Shown here: positions 1 to 7,804 of the stretch, in pieces
How the letters are laid out: the number at the start of each line of letters is the position of its first letter
How positions within the stretch are numbered: the first letter of the stretch is position 1
Assembly: GCA_030770535.1 (NCBI GenBank)
Contig: JASVEC010000016.1
Span: forward strand, 682,001 to 746,000
Origin: Batkoa obscura
Lineage: Eukaryota > Entomophthoromycota > Entomophthoromycetes > Entomophthorales > Batkoaceae
Direction of reading: 5' to 3'
Length of the DNA stretch: 64,000 nucleotides
Notes under the pieces: model-generated
What the model saw: the letters and a program-made list of their open reading frames with translations, nothing else
Told to the model about the DNA's origin: nothing
Database searches by the model: none
Made by a program: the position numbers and the translations under genes

Positions 1-640
1 TGTTCTTTCCTTCTAAACATAATGAGGTAAATCGGAGAAAGTATTCTCTCACATCTTCATTAGGAAAGATCTTTGCTAAGATGTCATTGATCAATGATAA
101 ATCTTGTTCGTTATAACATTTGTATTCTATTTTACTTTCTAATGTTATATAATCACCGGGCAATCCATCTCGTAATTCATCCAAAGCTAAATAATAGACA
201 CCATTACCAAGTTTGATTATATTATCATTAGAATCTATTTTATCGATAAACGATTGATCATACATAATTTCAACACAATCGTTAATGACTTTGTTTCTAA
301 ATATTTGGTTTTGTAATTCAAACATTATATTGGTTCTGATTTTATTCGGTTGTTCTTGATTAGTATGAATAACAAGATCAGAATGGAACTGTTCCATCAT
401 TGTCCTACGAAGATGTATATCTCCGCGAGATTTTACCCAATGCTGGTTCTTAAATGTATAGAATATTCGTTTGCAGTAATCTACACATACAAATTTCAAA
501 CGATATAATTCACAAAGCAATCTGGCAACTGAATATTCATTCAAAATAGTAGCATATGCAGTATATAAGGAAATGGTCTTATTTTTGCATATAGAATAAG
601 TTGATTTTGAACATCTTTCTAATTTACATTCCAGATTAAA
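1..640 (-). pseudogene. D5-type primase-helicase fragment (viral fossil, runs off left edge)
   Basis: Read on the minus strand, this stretch encodes a continuous segment of about 210 residues that resembles the region before the ATPase core of poxvirus D5/asfarvirus C962R-type primase-helicases. Visible pieces are EYSVARLLCELY, FYTFKNQHWVKSRG (the W-containing D5_N type block) and, near the edge, VREYFLRFTSLCLEGKN, which in this family directly precedes the Walker A loop. That loop would lie just outside the window. In the virus this protein unwinds and primes the genome during replication. I treat it as a fossil gene fragment; it appears broken. The family assignment rests on motif memory only. 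Confidence 0.65.
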
Positions 641-784
641 CTTTATATCAAAGGATCCAATTTATAATCTTCAATCATATCATTGAAACATTGGTACCAT
701 ATGGTTTCTATATCTGGTGGCAAGATACCTGAATTTATATCCAAGGGGGTTGTTCCAAATGTATCTAGAGAAAGTTCGGGAGAT

Positions 785-2779
785 TCAAGCCTTGATATGG
801 TAACACTGGAATTTGATTCTCCGTGCAATATGGGGGAGACCCCCATTGACCCCAGATCTATTAGTAAGGGGGAGGGGGGTGTTTTTGGCATAGTAAGGGG
901 ACACCCCTTTGACCCCATAACTAATTCTTTTTTCCAAAAAGGTATTGGATAATAAATTAGTTACCCTGGTTTTAGACATGGTGGCTATTAACACATAGCT
1001 TCCCTCCTTGGTAACTTTATCAATTATATCAATCGTATGTTGTATATCAATTAAAGTACAACAAAAGAATAAAGAAACAATATCTATCGATGCATGAGCC
1101 AAATCAATCTTTTCAATTTTATTATTTATTATATCTACTTTGTGTTCTATACCAGCATTTAATATTCTCGCTTTAAGTTCGGGTATCTTTTGAGCATCTG
1201 GTTCAACACAAATTATTCTAGATAAAATATTACTTTTCCATTTAGATGCATCACCTCCCACTCCTGATCCAACATCCAATAAAATGGCATGGGTAAAGAA
1301 TCGTTTAGTTTTCTCTAATAATGATCTCTTTACGTCATTATGATAACGCCTGAGTAAAGCCAATGGAGGATACCCATTGATAATATTGTTGATGATTGTT
1401 CTTGATTGGATGTTGTCAAGGATGTTGGTTACGGTATTTATACTATTAGGATACATCTTATCTGGTCTAAGTCTATGATAAACAAGGGACCCCTTATTAA
1501 TAGCGAATTCAATGATTAAATTATTAGGTAGATTGGTAGCATCATAAACAAAATAGTTATTAAAATCGACATATTCTAATTTGTGTGGATTATAACTATA
1601 TAGGTTTCCATCTTTATATAATAAATCTATAGTTGGAACTGGTTTCCATTTGAAAGCATTTATACCATGTAATATATTTATGATTAAACCATCGCATTGG
1701 AGATTATTAAGATCTATCATGGACGATATAATCATCTTTTTACTAACAGATTCAGAATAAGTATTAAAAAGTAACATAGGTTTAACTACAAACAAACGTT
1801 CACCGACTAGATCATTCAAGCGATAACAATACATAAACAAACGTTTCCATCTATCTACAATTGTATCATGTAATATATTCTTATCATTTTCTATATACAT
1901 ATCAAACATATAATAAATATGATTGAAGAGTTCTGGATCGAACACATTAATCCTACTGGATTTATCTTTAGATTTATCTCTAAAGGTAATCATTTCTACT
2001 TTAGCAGAAGTGGATATGGATAGAATAGTGAAATCTTTAAAGACAACGAATCGTCTTTCTCCATCTAATTTATAACTGATATTACCTCCTTGCCAAAGTT
2101 TTTTAACTACCTTTAGAGATAAATCTACTGGTTTAAAGAATCGATATCTTGTTAAATCTAATTTAGAACATATACTAGCTATTTTGGATAGTAATAAGGG
2201 GTAAACCCCTTTGACCCCAGAACGTTTACCTTTTTCATTCATATCATTATTAGCCCCCATATCATTTCCATATAGTTTTCCATAGAGATCTATGATTAAG
2301 GAACAAATTTGGGTTAAATATGGGGGAAATCCCCCATTCGCCCCCTTGGATGAATAGTTTGAAAAAGGCATTGTTTCCAAGAATTCTATTTCCAATTCGT
2401 AGCGCATTATGGGGTCATTATCAGCGGTTATTTGTTCAACACTTGATAAATCTATTCTTATCCAATTCAAGATATAAGAAATCCGAATAATGTTTCTTCT
2501 TAATTCCAATTTCATACCCGATTCTTCTCTGTGAGGCTTTTCAATACTTAGACATATCTTACCATATGGATCCAATGAATCATAAGCAATTTGTTCCTTA
2601 GTAAAATAATTACCGTCTATGCATCTTATACTAACACCATGTTGTTTCTTTATTGAATAAATTATCTCCGAATAAGTTTTATAGATGATAGTTGGAACCA
2701 AATTATGAGTTCCAAGAAAATCATGAATAATATCTTTAAATTTGTAATATTGAAATCTTTGTAATGGTTTAAATCTCAA
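785..2779 (-). CDS. NCLDV-type mRNA capping enzyme (viral fossil, frame looks whole)
   Basis: A 664-residue intronless frame with the domain order of viral cap-synthesis enzymes. Residues ~1-150 hold a tunnel-type RNA triphosphatase-like region (basic RRNIIRISYIL strand, then RYELEIEFLE). The guanylyltransferase follows: the KxDG nucleophile motif is YKLDGERRFVVF (~residues 235-250), then DGLIINI and the FKWKP motif V. The last third is an S-adenosylmethionine N7-methyltransferase with LLDVGSGVGGD and CVEPD. Asfarvirus NP868R and poxvirus D1 are the closest well-known relatives. In the virus it caps transcripts made in the cytoplasm. Two GC-rich mini-repeats are translated within the frame as Gly/Pro-rich inserts (KGVYP and NGGFPPY). 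A 35-bp box lies 14-48 bp upstream of the start. The next gene leftwards is a primase-helicase fragment, supporting viral rather than host origin. Confidence 0.8.
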   Translation of the reverse strand: MRFKPLQRFQYYKFKDIIHDFLGTHNLVPTIIYKTYSEIIYSIKKQHGVSIRCIDGNYFTKEQIAYDSLDPYGKICLSIEKPHREESGMKLELRRNIIRISYILNWIRIDLSSVEQITADNDPIMRYELEIEFLETMPFSNYSSKGANGGFPPYLTQICSLIIDLYGKLYGNDMGANNDMNEKGKRSGVKGVYPLLLSKIASICSKLDLTRYRFFKPVDLSLKVVKKLWQGGNISYKLDGERRFVVFKDFTILSISTSAKVEMITFRDKSKDKSSRINVFDPELFNHIYYMFDMYIENDKNILHDTIVDRWKRLFMYCYRLNDLVGERLFVVKPMLLFNTYSESVSKKMIISSMIDLNNLQCDGLIINILHGINAFKWKPVPTIDLLYKDGNLYSYNPHKLEYVDFNNYFVYDATNLPNNLIIEFAINKGSLVYHRLRPDKMYPNSINTVTNILDNIQSRTIINNIINGYPPLALLRRYHNDVKRSLLEKTKRFFTHAILLDVGSGVGGDASKWKSNILSRIICVEPDAQKIPELKARILNAGIEHKVDIINNKIEKIDLAHASIDIVSLFFCCTLIDIQHTIDIIDKVTKEGSYVLIATMSKTRVTNLLSNTFLEKRISYGVKGVSPYYAKNTPLPLTNRSGVNGGLPHIARRIKFQCYHIKA
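829..853. repeat. GC-rich palindromic mini-repeat, copy 1
   Basis: Structure TATGGGGG-AGA-CCCCCATT followed by GACCCC. It is one of four copies with the pattern GGGG(G)-N3-CCCC(C)-(A/T)TTGACCCC, all inside the virus-derived block, and stands out in a region that is otherwise extremely AT-rich. Confidence 0.8.
893..916. repeat. GC-rich palindromic mini-repeat, copy 2
   Basis: TAAGGGG-ACA-CCCCTTTGACCCC. It is preceded at about 862-880 by a further G-run (AGTAAGGGGGAGGGGGG) that looks like another, decayed or half copy. Confidence 0.75.
2195..2218. repeat. GC-rich palindromic mini-repeat, copy 3 (inside the capping enzyme)
   Basis: TAAGGGG-TAAA-CCCCTTTGACCCC. On the coding strand it is translated in frame as a short Gly/Pro insert (SGVKGVYP) within the capping-enzyme frame, without closing it. 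Confidence 0.8.
2319..2345. repeat. GC-rich palindromic mini-repeat, copy 4 (inside the capping enzyme)
   Basis: TATGGGGG-AAAT-CCCCCATTCGCCCCC. On the coding strand it is translated as KGANGGFPPYL, again in frame with the capping enzyme. It is close in sequence to copy 1. Confidence 0.8.
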
Positions 2780-2792
2780 CTCAAGTTCAATA

Positions 2793-2827
2793 ATACCTTT
2801 TTCAGAAAAAGCTATACCGAAAACACT
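2793..2827 (-). promoter_or_regulatory. 35-bp upstream box, copy 1 (possible viral promoter or hairpin)
   Basis: Begins ATACCTTTTTCAGAAAAAG and ends GAAAACACT on the plus strand. It matches 33 of 35 positions with the box at 3897-3931, and both lie just upstream of minus-strand frames. It contains the palindrome CTTTTTCAGAAAAAG. A further inverted repeat, AGCTATACC (2810-2818) with GGTATAGCT (2842-2850), overlaps it. A shared promoter element is inferred; a dispersed hairpin repeat is the alternative. Confidence 0.5.
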
Positions 2828-2940
2828 AATAGTTCAAAAAAGGTATAGCTGTGCCCCTTGGTATAGTATTATATAACTAAAATAAAAAATAAATTCTAGA
2901 ACATAGTAAATTATATTCTAATTTATTTTTTTAAATTCAA

Positions 2941-3384
2941 CTAACTACGCCATATAGTACGATTGTTGTTATCTTGAATAATTAATTGAGCTTCATCATT
3001 TAAAATTGCTTTGAATGGAGAACGTCCAATACCATTGGTACCTGATGCCCATATAGGTTTATTTTGATTATCATATAAAACTAAATTACCATCGTCTTGC
3101 ATAGTTAAACAAACACCTTGTCCTCTTGTATCGGAAGCCCAAAGAGGTCTTTGTACATTATCATAAATAACAAAGTTTCCATCTTCTTGAATCTTAGCTG
3201 TATATAAACCATTGGATGATGTGAGTTTATCTGGAAATCCCATTTTGGTTGGACTATTGATCATATTACAATTCATATAATTGATCTTTAGTACTTGGAT
3301 GTCCCAAGGTATTCCGCTACGCATTTCTTGAGGAATACCAAAGATGACCTTTTGATTCTTAAACGATATTAATGTAATTATCAA
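2941..3384 (-). CDS. Bulb-type (mannose-binding) lectin-like protein
   Basis: A frame of 147 residues dominated by a beta-prism II lectin domain. The family signature QxDxNxVxY is visible twice in near-perfect form (IQEDGNFVIYD and MQDDGNLVLYD), with WASDTRGQG and WASGTNGIG after them and a third, weaker repeat ending IQDNNNRTIW. Such domains bind mannose-type sugars in plants, fungi and some microbes. The N-terminal ~55 residues have no recognisable domain. The reading frame stays open upstream of the first ATG, so the true start is uncertain. It lies 80 bp or so from the next minus-strand frame and 560 bp from the capping enzyme start region. Whether it belongs to the fungus or to the virus-derived block cannot be decided from sequence alone. 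Confidence 0.6.
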   Translation of the reverse strand: MIITLISFKNQKVIFGIPQEMRSGIPWDIQVLKINYMNCNMINSPTKMGFPDKLTSSNGLYTAKIQEDGNFVIYDNVQRPLWASDTRGQGVCLTMQDDGNLVLYDNQNKPIWASGTNGIGRSPFKAILNDEAQLIIQDNNNRTIWRS

Positions 3385-3450
3385 GAAACAATAACTTGAT
3401 GATGTTGCTGAATAAAAAGCAAAACCATATGAAAAGTATTTACCTTCGCT

Positions 3451-3864
3451 CTAAGATGATGAAGTAAAGAAATCACTACGATAAGATGATTCTTGATTAT
3501 TGATAGTATCTGTCATAAGTGATAACATAACATCAAATCCATTGCTTACCTCTATCTTTTGATAAAATGTACCCTGTATCATACTATCGATTTGGTCTCG
3601 AAGGGCTGCAGGATCTATACTATTCATTGTACGTCTGTTTTCGTTCATTATTAATTTGTATTGTGGTGATAATCCCTTTTGTGCTGCATTTGTATCAACA
3701 TATTTATATTTTATATTTAAATTCTTTTGTAAAATAGTTTGAATCTTTGAAAGATCATCTATATACTGATCTGGTAAATTATCAAGATTATAGATAACGC
3801 TACTGTCTTGTGTTTTAAATGTTACTCCTACCATATATTTAAATAACAAAAATAACCATTTCAT
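3451..3864 (-). CDS. Unknown small protein, related to the frame at 4010-4261
   Basis: A 137-residue frame I do not recognise as a known family. The stretch LDNLPDQYIDDLSKIQT, followed by NLNIKYKYVD, matches the divergent neighbour's IDNAPDAFIDTTAEVQT and DLSIKEKKFD, so the two are homologous. The N-terminus (MKWLFLLFKYMVG) is hydrophobic and could be a weak signal or simply part of the fold; the C-terminus is Ser-rich. A 35-bp box nearly identical to the one before the viral capping enzyme lies 33-67 bp upstream, which hints that this frame belongs to the virus-derived block. Intronless. Function unknown. Confidence 0.4.
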   Translation of the reverse strand: MKWLFLLFKYMVGVTFKTQDSSVIYNLDNLPDQYIDDLSKIQTILQKNLNIKYKYVDTNAAQKGLSPQYKLIMNENRRTMNSIDPAALRDQIDSMIQGTFYQKIEVSNGFDVMLSLMTDTINNQESSYRSDFFTSSS

Positions 3865-3896
3865 TCATTTCATGATATACTTGTTAATTCATCCAT

Positions 3897-3931
3897 ATAC
3901 CTTTTTCAGAAAAAGCTATGCCAAAAACACT
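3897..3931 (-). promoter_or_regulatory. 35-bp upstream box, copy 2
   Basis: Near-identical (two mismatches by eye) to the box at 2793-2827 and likewise just upstream of a minus-strand frame. A third partial match (ATACCTTTTTCAGAAA) lies at 20295-20310, away from any intact gene start, so a dispersed repeat is not excluded. Confidence 0.45.
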
Positions 3932-4009
3932 CTTGATCTATCTCTGTGGATCTTTCATATAACTGTTTTAATTACCAATAATTAAACAAGTATCATCAAA
4001 AATAATAAA

Positions 4010-4261
4010 TTGTATAAATTACTTATTGAAATAGTAAATATGTCCACACCTAAATTCGAAAGTATTGATAACGCTCCTGACGCATTCATCGACACAACCG
4101 CTGAAGTACAAACTTTCTGTCAAAACGATCTCTCTATTAAAGAGAAGAAGTTTGATTGGGGTAACTTCGAGAAACGTGTTAAAGAACGTGATGATTCCAA
4201 ATTATCTATTTCTGAAGTAAAGAATAATAGCTTTCAAAAAAACAATATTGTTATAAACTAA
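4010..4261 (+). CDS. Unknown small protein, divergent homologue of the frame at 3451-3864
   Basis: An 83-codon frame; a more natural start is the ATG at 4040 (MSTPKFESIDN...), giving 73 residues. Its first half aligns with the neighbouring divergent frame through the pattern (L/I)DNxPDxxID...(I/V)QT. The second half is charged and Lys/Asp-rich (KKFDWGNFEKRVKERDD). The pair is head-to-head with about 145 bp between starts. The family is not recognised. It could be virus-derived or a lineage-specific fungal family. The real gene might continue through an intron downstream, but no clear continuation is seen. Confidence 0.35.
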   Translation: MYKLLIEIVNMSTPKFESIDNAPDAFIDTTAEVQTFCQNDLSIKEKKFDWGNFEKRVKERDDSKLSISEVKNNSFQKNNIVIN

Positions 4262-4409
4262 AAATATTAACAAATATACAGAAAAAAACGAAGTTTATAA
4301 CCAATCATTCTACATAGTTAATTGGTAAGCGTGAAGCAATGATTGGTTCTAAAAAAGAACATAATCTTAGAAATTAAAAAAAGTAAACTGATCATTTGTT
4401 TAGTTAAAC

Positions 4410-7376
4410 ATGCAAAAAGATACTGCGATCAATGATATTTCTGGTACTGAAATGACAAAACTAAAAGGTAATAAAAATAGCAATAAAAGTATCGATGGTA
4501 ATTTCAATCAAACTAGATTCGTTTAATAAACAGGGACTTAGTACTGACATAACTCCAGTTACTATGCGCAAATCTGTTTCCCCTTTGCCAAAGCCAAAGG
4601 CTGGTAATACTAATTCTAGTAACACTCTAAGTTATTAAGTTTTAAAAATTAATAAACAATTCTCTATAAAGGAAACAAATCGTCAAATGAGAGGACTAAA
4701 AATCATAATTCTAAAAAAAAGAAGGATTCGAACGTTAATGTTAAAGGGAAGGAGAACACGGTAGTAACGCCTTTAGAGGTACCAATTATAACAAGTGCTA
4801 CGACAACTACCATTACGAAACCAAATAAAGACAAGATAAGACGCTCTGGATCAAAAAATAAAAAGCGTAATAAAGATAAAGATAAGGATAAGGATAAAGA
4901 GAGCACAAAAAGTAACATAGAAAAAAAAACGATTGATGAAGAATTAGCCCAAAACTTAAACAAATTAAAGATTCATCCCACTAATTTAGTAATGCCTCAA
5001 TCAAAAAATAAAAAAAGCAGTAATGGTACCGAAGACACTGAGCATCAAAGTAATGGCGTGGTACAAACTAACACAAATGACAATAATAACAATAATTCAA
5101 AATCAAATACCCCTATCGCTGCTTCTCCCAATAACAATTATGATACAAATGGGAATCAAGCTATGGCTTATTCCCCAGTTCAATTTATGCCTATTCAGCC
5201 TAATATGTATCCTTTGTTTATGCCAGCACAAATGCAAGATGGTCGTTTTGTATTTGTGCCTGTGACTTATCCTATGATAAATACATTTCAACCTAATGGC
5301 ATATATAATTATAATGGAAGTCCAAATGGCTCGCCAAATTATGCAAATGACCAAGGACAGGGGAACAGTCCTAACAATGCAGAAAATATACATTACAATC
5401 CATATAATGCATTTATTGCCAATCCCATTTATATACAAAATAACGACCATAATCATGCTCAGTATCACCAGTATTATGATCATACTAATGACCATGAAAA
5501 CCAAAATGGGCAGAGAAATTTAAATATTAGTCCTCAACCAATTTTTGCATCTCACGTAGGCATGGGATTTCCAGGGTATAATGGAGCACTACCAGTATTA
5601 AATAACAAAGGGGAGTTTGTGCATAATAATTATAATAGTAATTATAATACAACGTTACATAATGGAGCTCCGACGAAACCTAATACCCACAACAGCTACC
5701 AACCATTTCCAAATCAAGCGGGTAATACGAATTATAAAACTAGTTTGAGCTATCCGCATTTATCTTATCCTACAAACAATGAGTACAATAGTCATCATTT
5801 TCTTGAACAAAATAGTTCGACCCATTCTACAAGTCCAATACCAAGTGAGTTATCAGCAGAATTTTTGGAGGTAGTAAATGAAGAAGCAGAAAAAATATGT
5901 GAAGAGCTCAATCCCAAAGAGTATGAAAAAGAGCGACAAGAATTCTTATTGGCTTTATTAAGAAAATACTTGCAAGAGGTCTTTCCAGGTAAATTTAATT
6001 TTTATAGTATTATTGTTTTTTGAATCTTCTACCTTTTAGATGCTGAACTGCATCCTTTCGGATCTACAGCCAATGGCCTAGGCCTAGTCAATGCAGATAT
6101 GGATTTGTGCGTCTGCTTTACGAAGGAGCTAGATAAAAAAGTGACTGCAGTTGAGTTTGTTGAAAGTTTTGGAGCAAGATTAAAAAAAGGTAAGATTTAA
6201 ACCATAAGTTATTTAATAGCAATTCGTTAAAAATTTAGATCCTTCATTTGACGACATAAAATTGTTGACAAGGACAAGGATTCCTATAATCAAGTTAAAG
6301 CATTCTAATGGACTGGCATCAGATATTGGATTTGAAAATAAGTTGGCGTTATGGAATACGCGATTATTAAAAACTTATTCTGAAATTGATCCAAGGCTGA
6401 AAAAACTGGTTTATCTTGGTAATTTGATAATAATAATAATATATAGCTTATAAGAATAATAATATCACATAATGATTATTCATAACACTAACATTAATTA
6501 ATAGTTAAACATTGGTCTAAACAAAGGAATATTAATGAGCCTTACCTTGGCACGTTATCAAGGTAAAATAGCTTAACACTTTATAGATTTACCCTAATGT
6601 TATTTATGATCTTAGCTATTGTTATGTATTAATGACGATATTTTATTTACAACAACGAAACCCACCAGTATTACCATGCTTACAAAAGATAAGTAATAAT
6701 GCTAATGCTCCATTGCCTACTATTAACGTTGATGGACATAATGTGTACTTTTATGATGACCTAAAAAATCTAAAAAAACATTGGACACAAAAAAACACAG
6801 AGTCCGTGGTGGAATTGTTGTTTGGTTTTTATCAATATTATGCATATTCATTTCATTGGTCTCGCTCTGTAGTTTCTGTACGTACCGGCATAGTTTTAAC
6901 TAAAGATGAAAAGGGGTGGATAAAAGCGGTATGTCTAATTTATACTGTTTTTTTGCTTTATTAATTGATTATAGAAATATTCTGCATCTCCCTCTACTGG
7001 GGCATCTGTAACTGATCGATTTTGGTTGTGTGTTGAAGATCCTTTTGGTAATATTAAAATTAAATTAAATTAAAATTTAATATTAAATTTATAATTAGAA
7101 CTTGAGCATAATCTTGGAAGACCAGCAGACAGGAATTCGTAATCATTAGTAGTATATATATTCAAGTCAGCATTAATATCATAATTTAGGGTTTACGAAA
7201 TTCGAGGAGAGTTTATACGGGCAACTAAGAATTTGAAGGTAAAAGAAGGTAAAGCAGTGTTATCAAGGCTGTTCCAAACCTATGTACCAGCAATGGAAAC
7301 CAATGGGGCGAATCCAGCTTATCCCAACCCTTATATGCCAAGGGTAAATCAGCAGATTTCTAGACGTTCGCTTTAG
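4410..7376 (+). CDS. Cid1-like terminal nucleotidyltransferase / non-canonical poly(A) or poly(U) polymerase
   Basis: Ten exons fit consistently: 4410-4467, 4517-4630, 4672-5988, 6040-6189, 6239-6418, 6505-6563, 6617-6928, 6975-7046, 7099-7138, 7190-7376, all GT-AG. The long N-terminal half is low complexity (Lys-rich, then Asn/Pro/Tyr-rich with NNNNNSKSN) and presumably disordered. The catalytic domain begins near FLEVVNEEAEKICEEL. The polymerase-beta signature is FGSTANGLGLVNADMDL (the GS motif and two catalytic Asp), with the third carboxylate in SDIGF. VKHWSKQRNINEPYLGTLSS leads into the nucleotide-recognition region. The PAP-associated domain has ESVVELLFGFYQYYAYSF. Such enzymes add U or A tails to RNA 3' ends, triggering decay or controlling translation; U versus A preference cannot be read here. 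The neighbour at the 3' side is tyrosinase, unrelated in function. Confidence 0.85.
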
Positions 7377-7804
7377 AGTTTTGCATCCAATTTTGCAGTT
7401 TTAGAAATTTAGTTTTTAATCATGATAATTATCTTTCATGTTTAGTGATAATTTTTTAATCTTCGAGTTAACGAGTTTTTGTTAGGGCTTTTCCTTTTTT
7501 TTCTCAATAAAGCTTGTTGATTTAATCTAGTTTTATTTTATAAAGCACTACCATTCTATAAAGTATCACTTCTACTAGTCAATTAAATAAAAAATGCAAG
7601 CTATTTGAATTAAAGAGTGTGAAAGTTAGTAAACTTTAATTTTGGAAATAATATTTCCTAATTAGAAAGATTAAGAAATCAACGAAAACAGTTATCATAT
7701 TAAATCATAATAAAAAAGCTCCTTAAAATAAATTAAAATAAATTAACTGAAAATAATAATTTATCATATAAAAGATAATTATTATATTATAATTCATTAA
7801 CAAA
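7377..7804. other. Intergenic spacer between nucleotidyltransferase and tyrosinase
   Basis: About 430 bp of AT-rich sequence. It should hold the 3' end of one gene (AATAAAG near 7506) and the promoter of the other. No frame or repeat of note is seen. Confidence 0.6.

Larger units (their letters stand above)
1..2860 (-). mobile_element. Fossil of an endogenised large DNA virus (NCLDV, asfarvirus/poxvirus-like)
   Basis: Two virus hallmark genes lie side by side on the minus strand: part of a D5-type primase-helicase that runs off the left edge, and an mRNA capping enzyme with triphosphatase, guanylyltransferase and cap methyltransferase regions. This pairing is typical of nucleocytoplasmic large DNA viruses; endogenous copies of such viruses are known from early-diverging fungi. 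The capping frame looks whole over 664 codons, while the primase-helicase side looks broken (at least one break inside the window), so the copy is probably not ancient. The virus-like block is intronless, unlike most neighbours, and carries GC-rich palindromic mini-repeats not seen elsewhere in the window. The right boundary is uncertain: it may be near 2.86 kb or as far as about 3.94 kb, where a second copy of the 35-bp upstream box lies. Confidence 0.75.

Noticed and set aside
1-4261. Cytoplasmic linear plasmid (yeast killer-plasmid type) as source of the capping enzyme
   Set aside because: Such plasmids do carry a capping enzyme, but the adjacent D5-type primase-helicase is a large-DNA-virus hallmark not expected there.
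4703-4963. Minus-strand frame rich in Leu and Ser
   Set aside because: It is the reverse reading of the Lys/Asp-rich N-terminal part of the Cid1-like gene, which is fully supported by splicing and domains.
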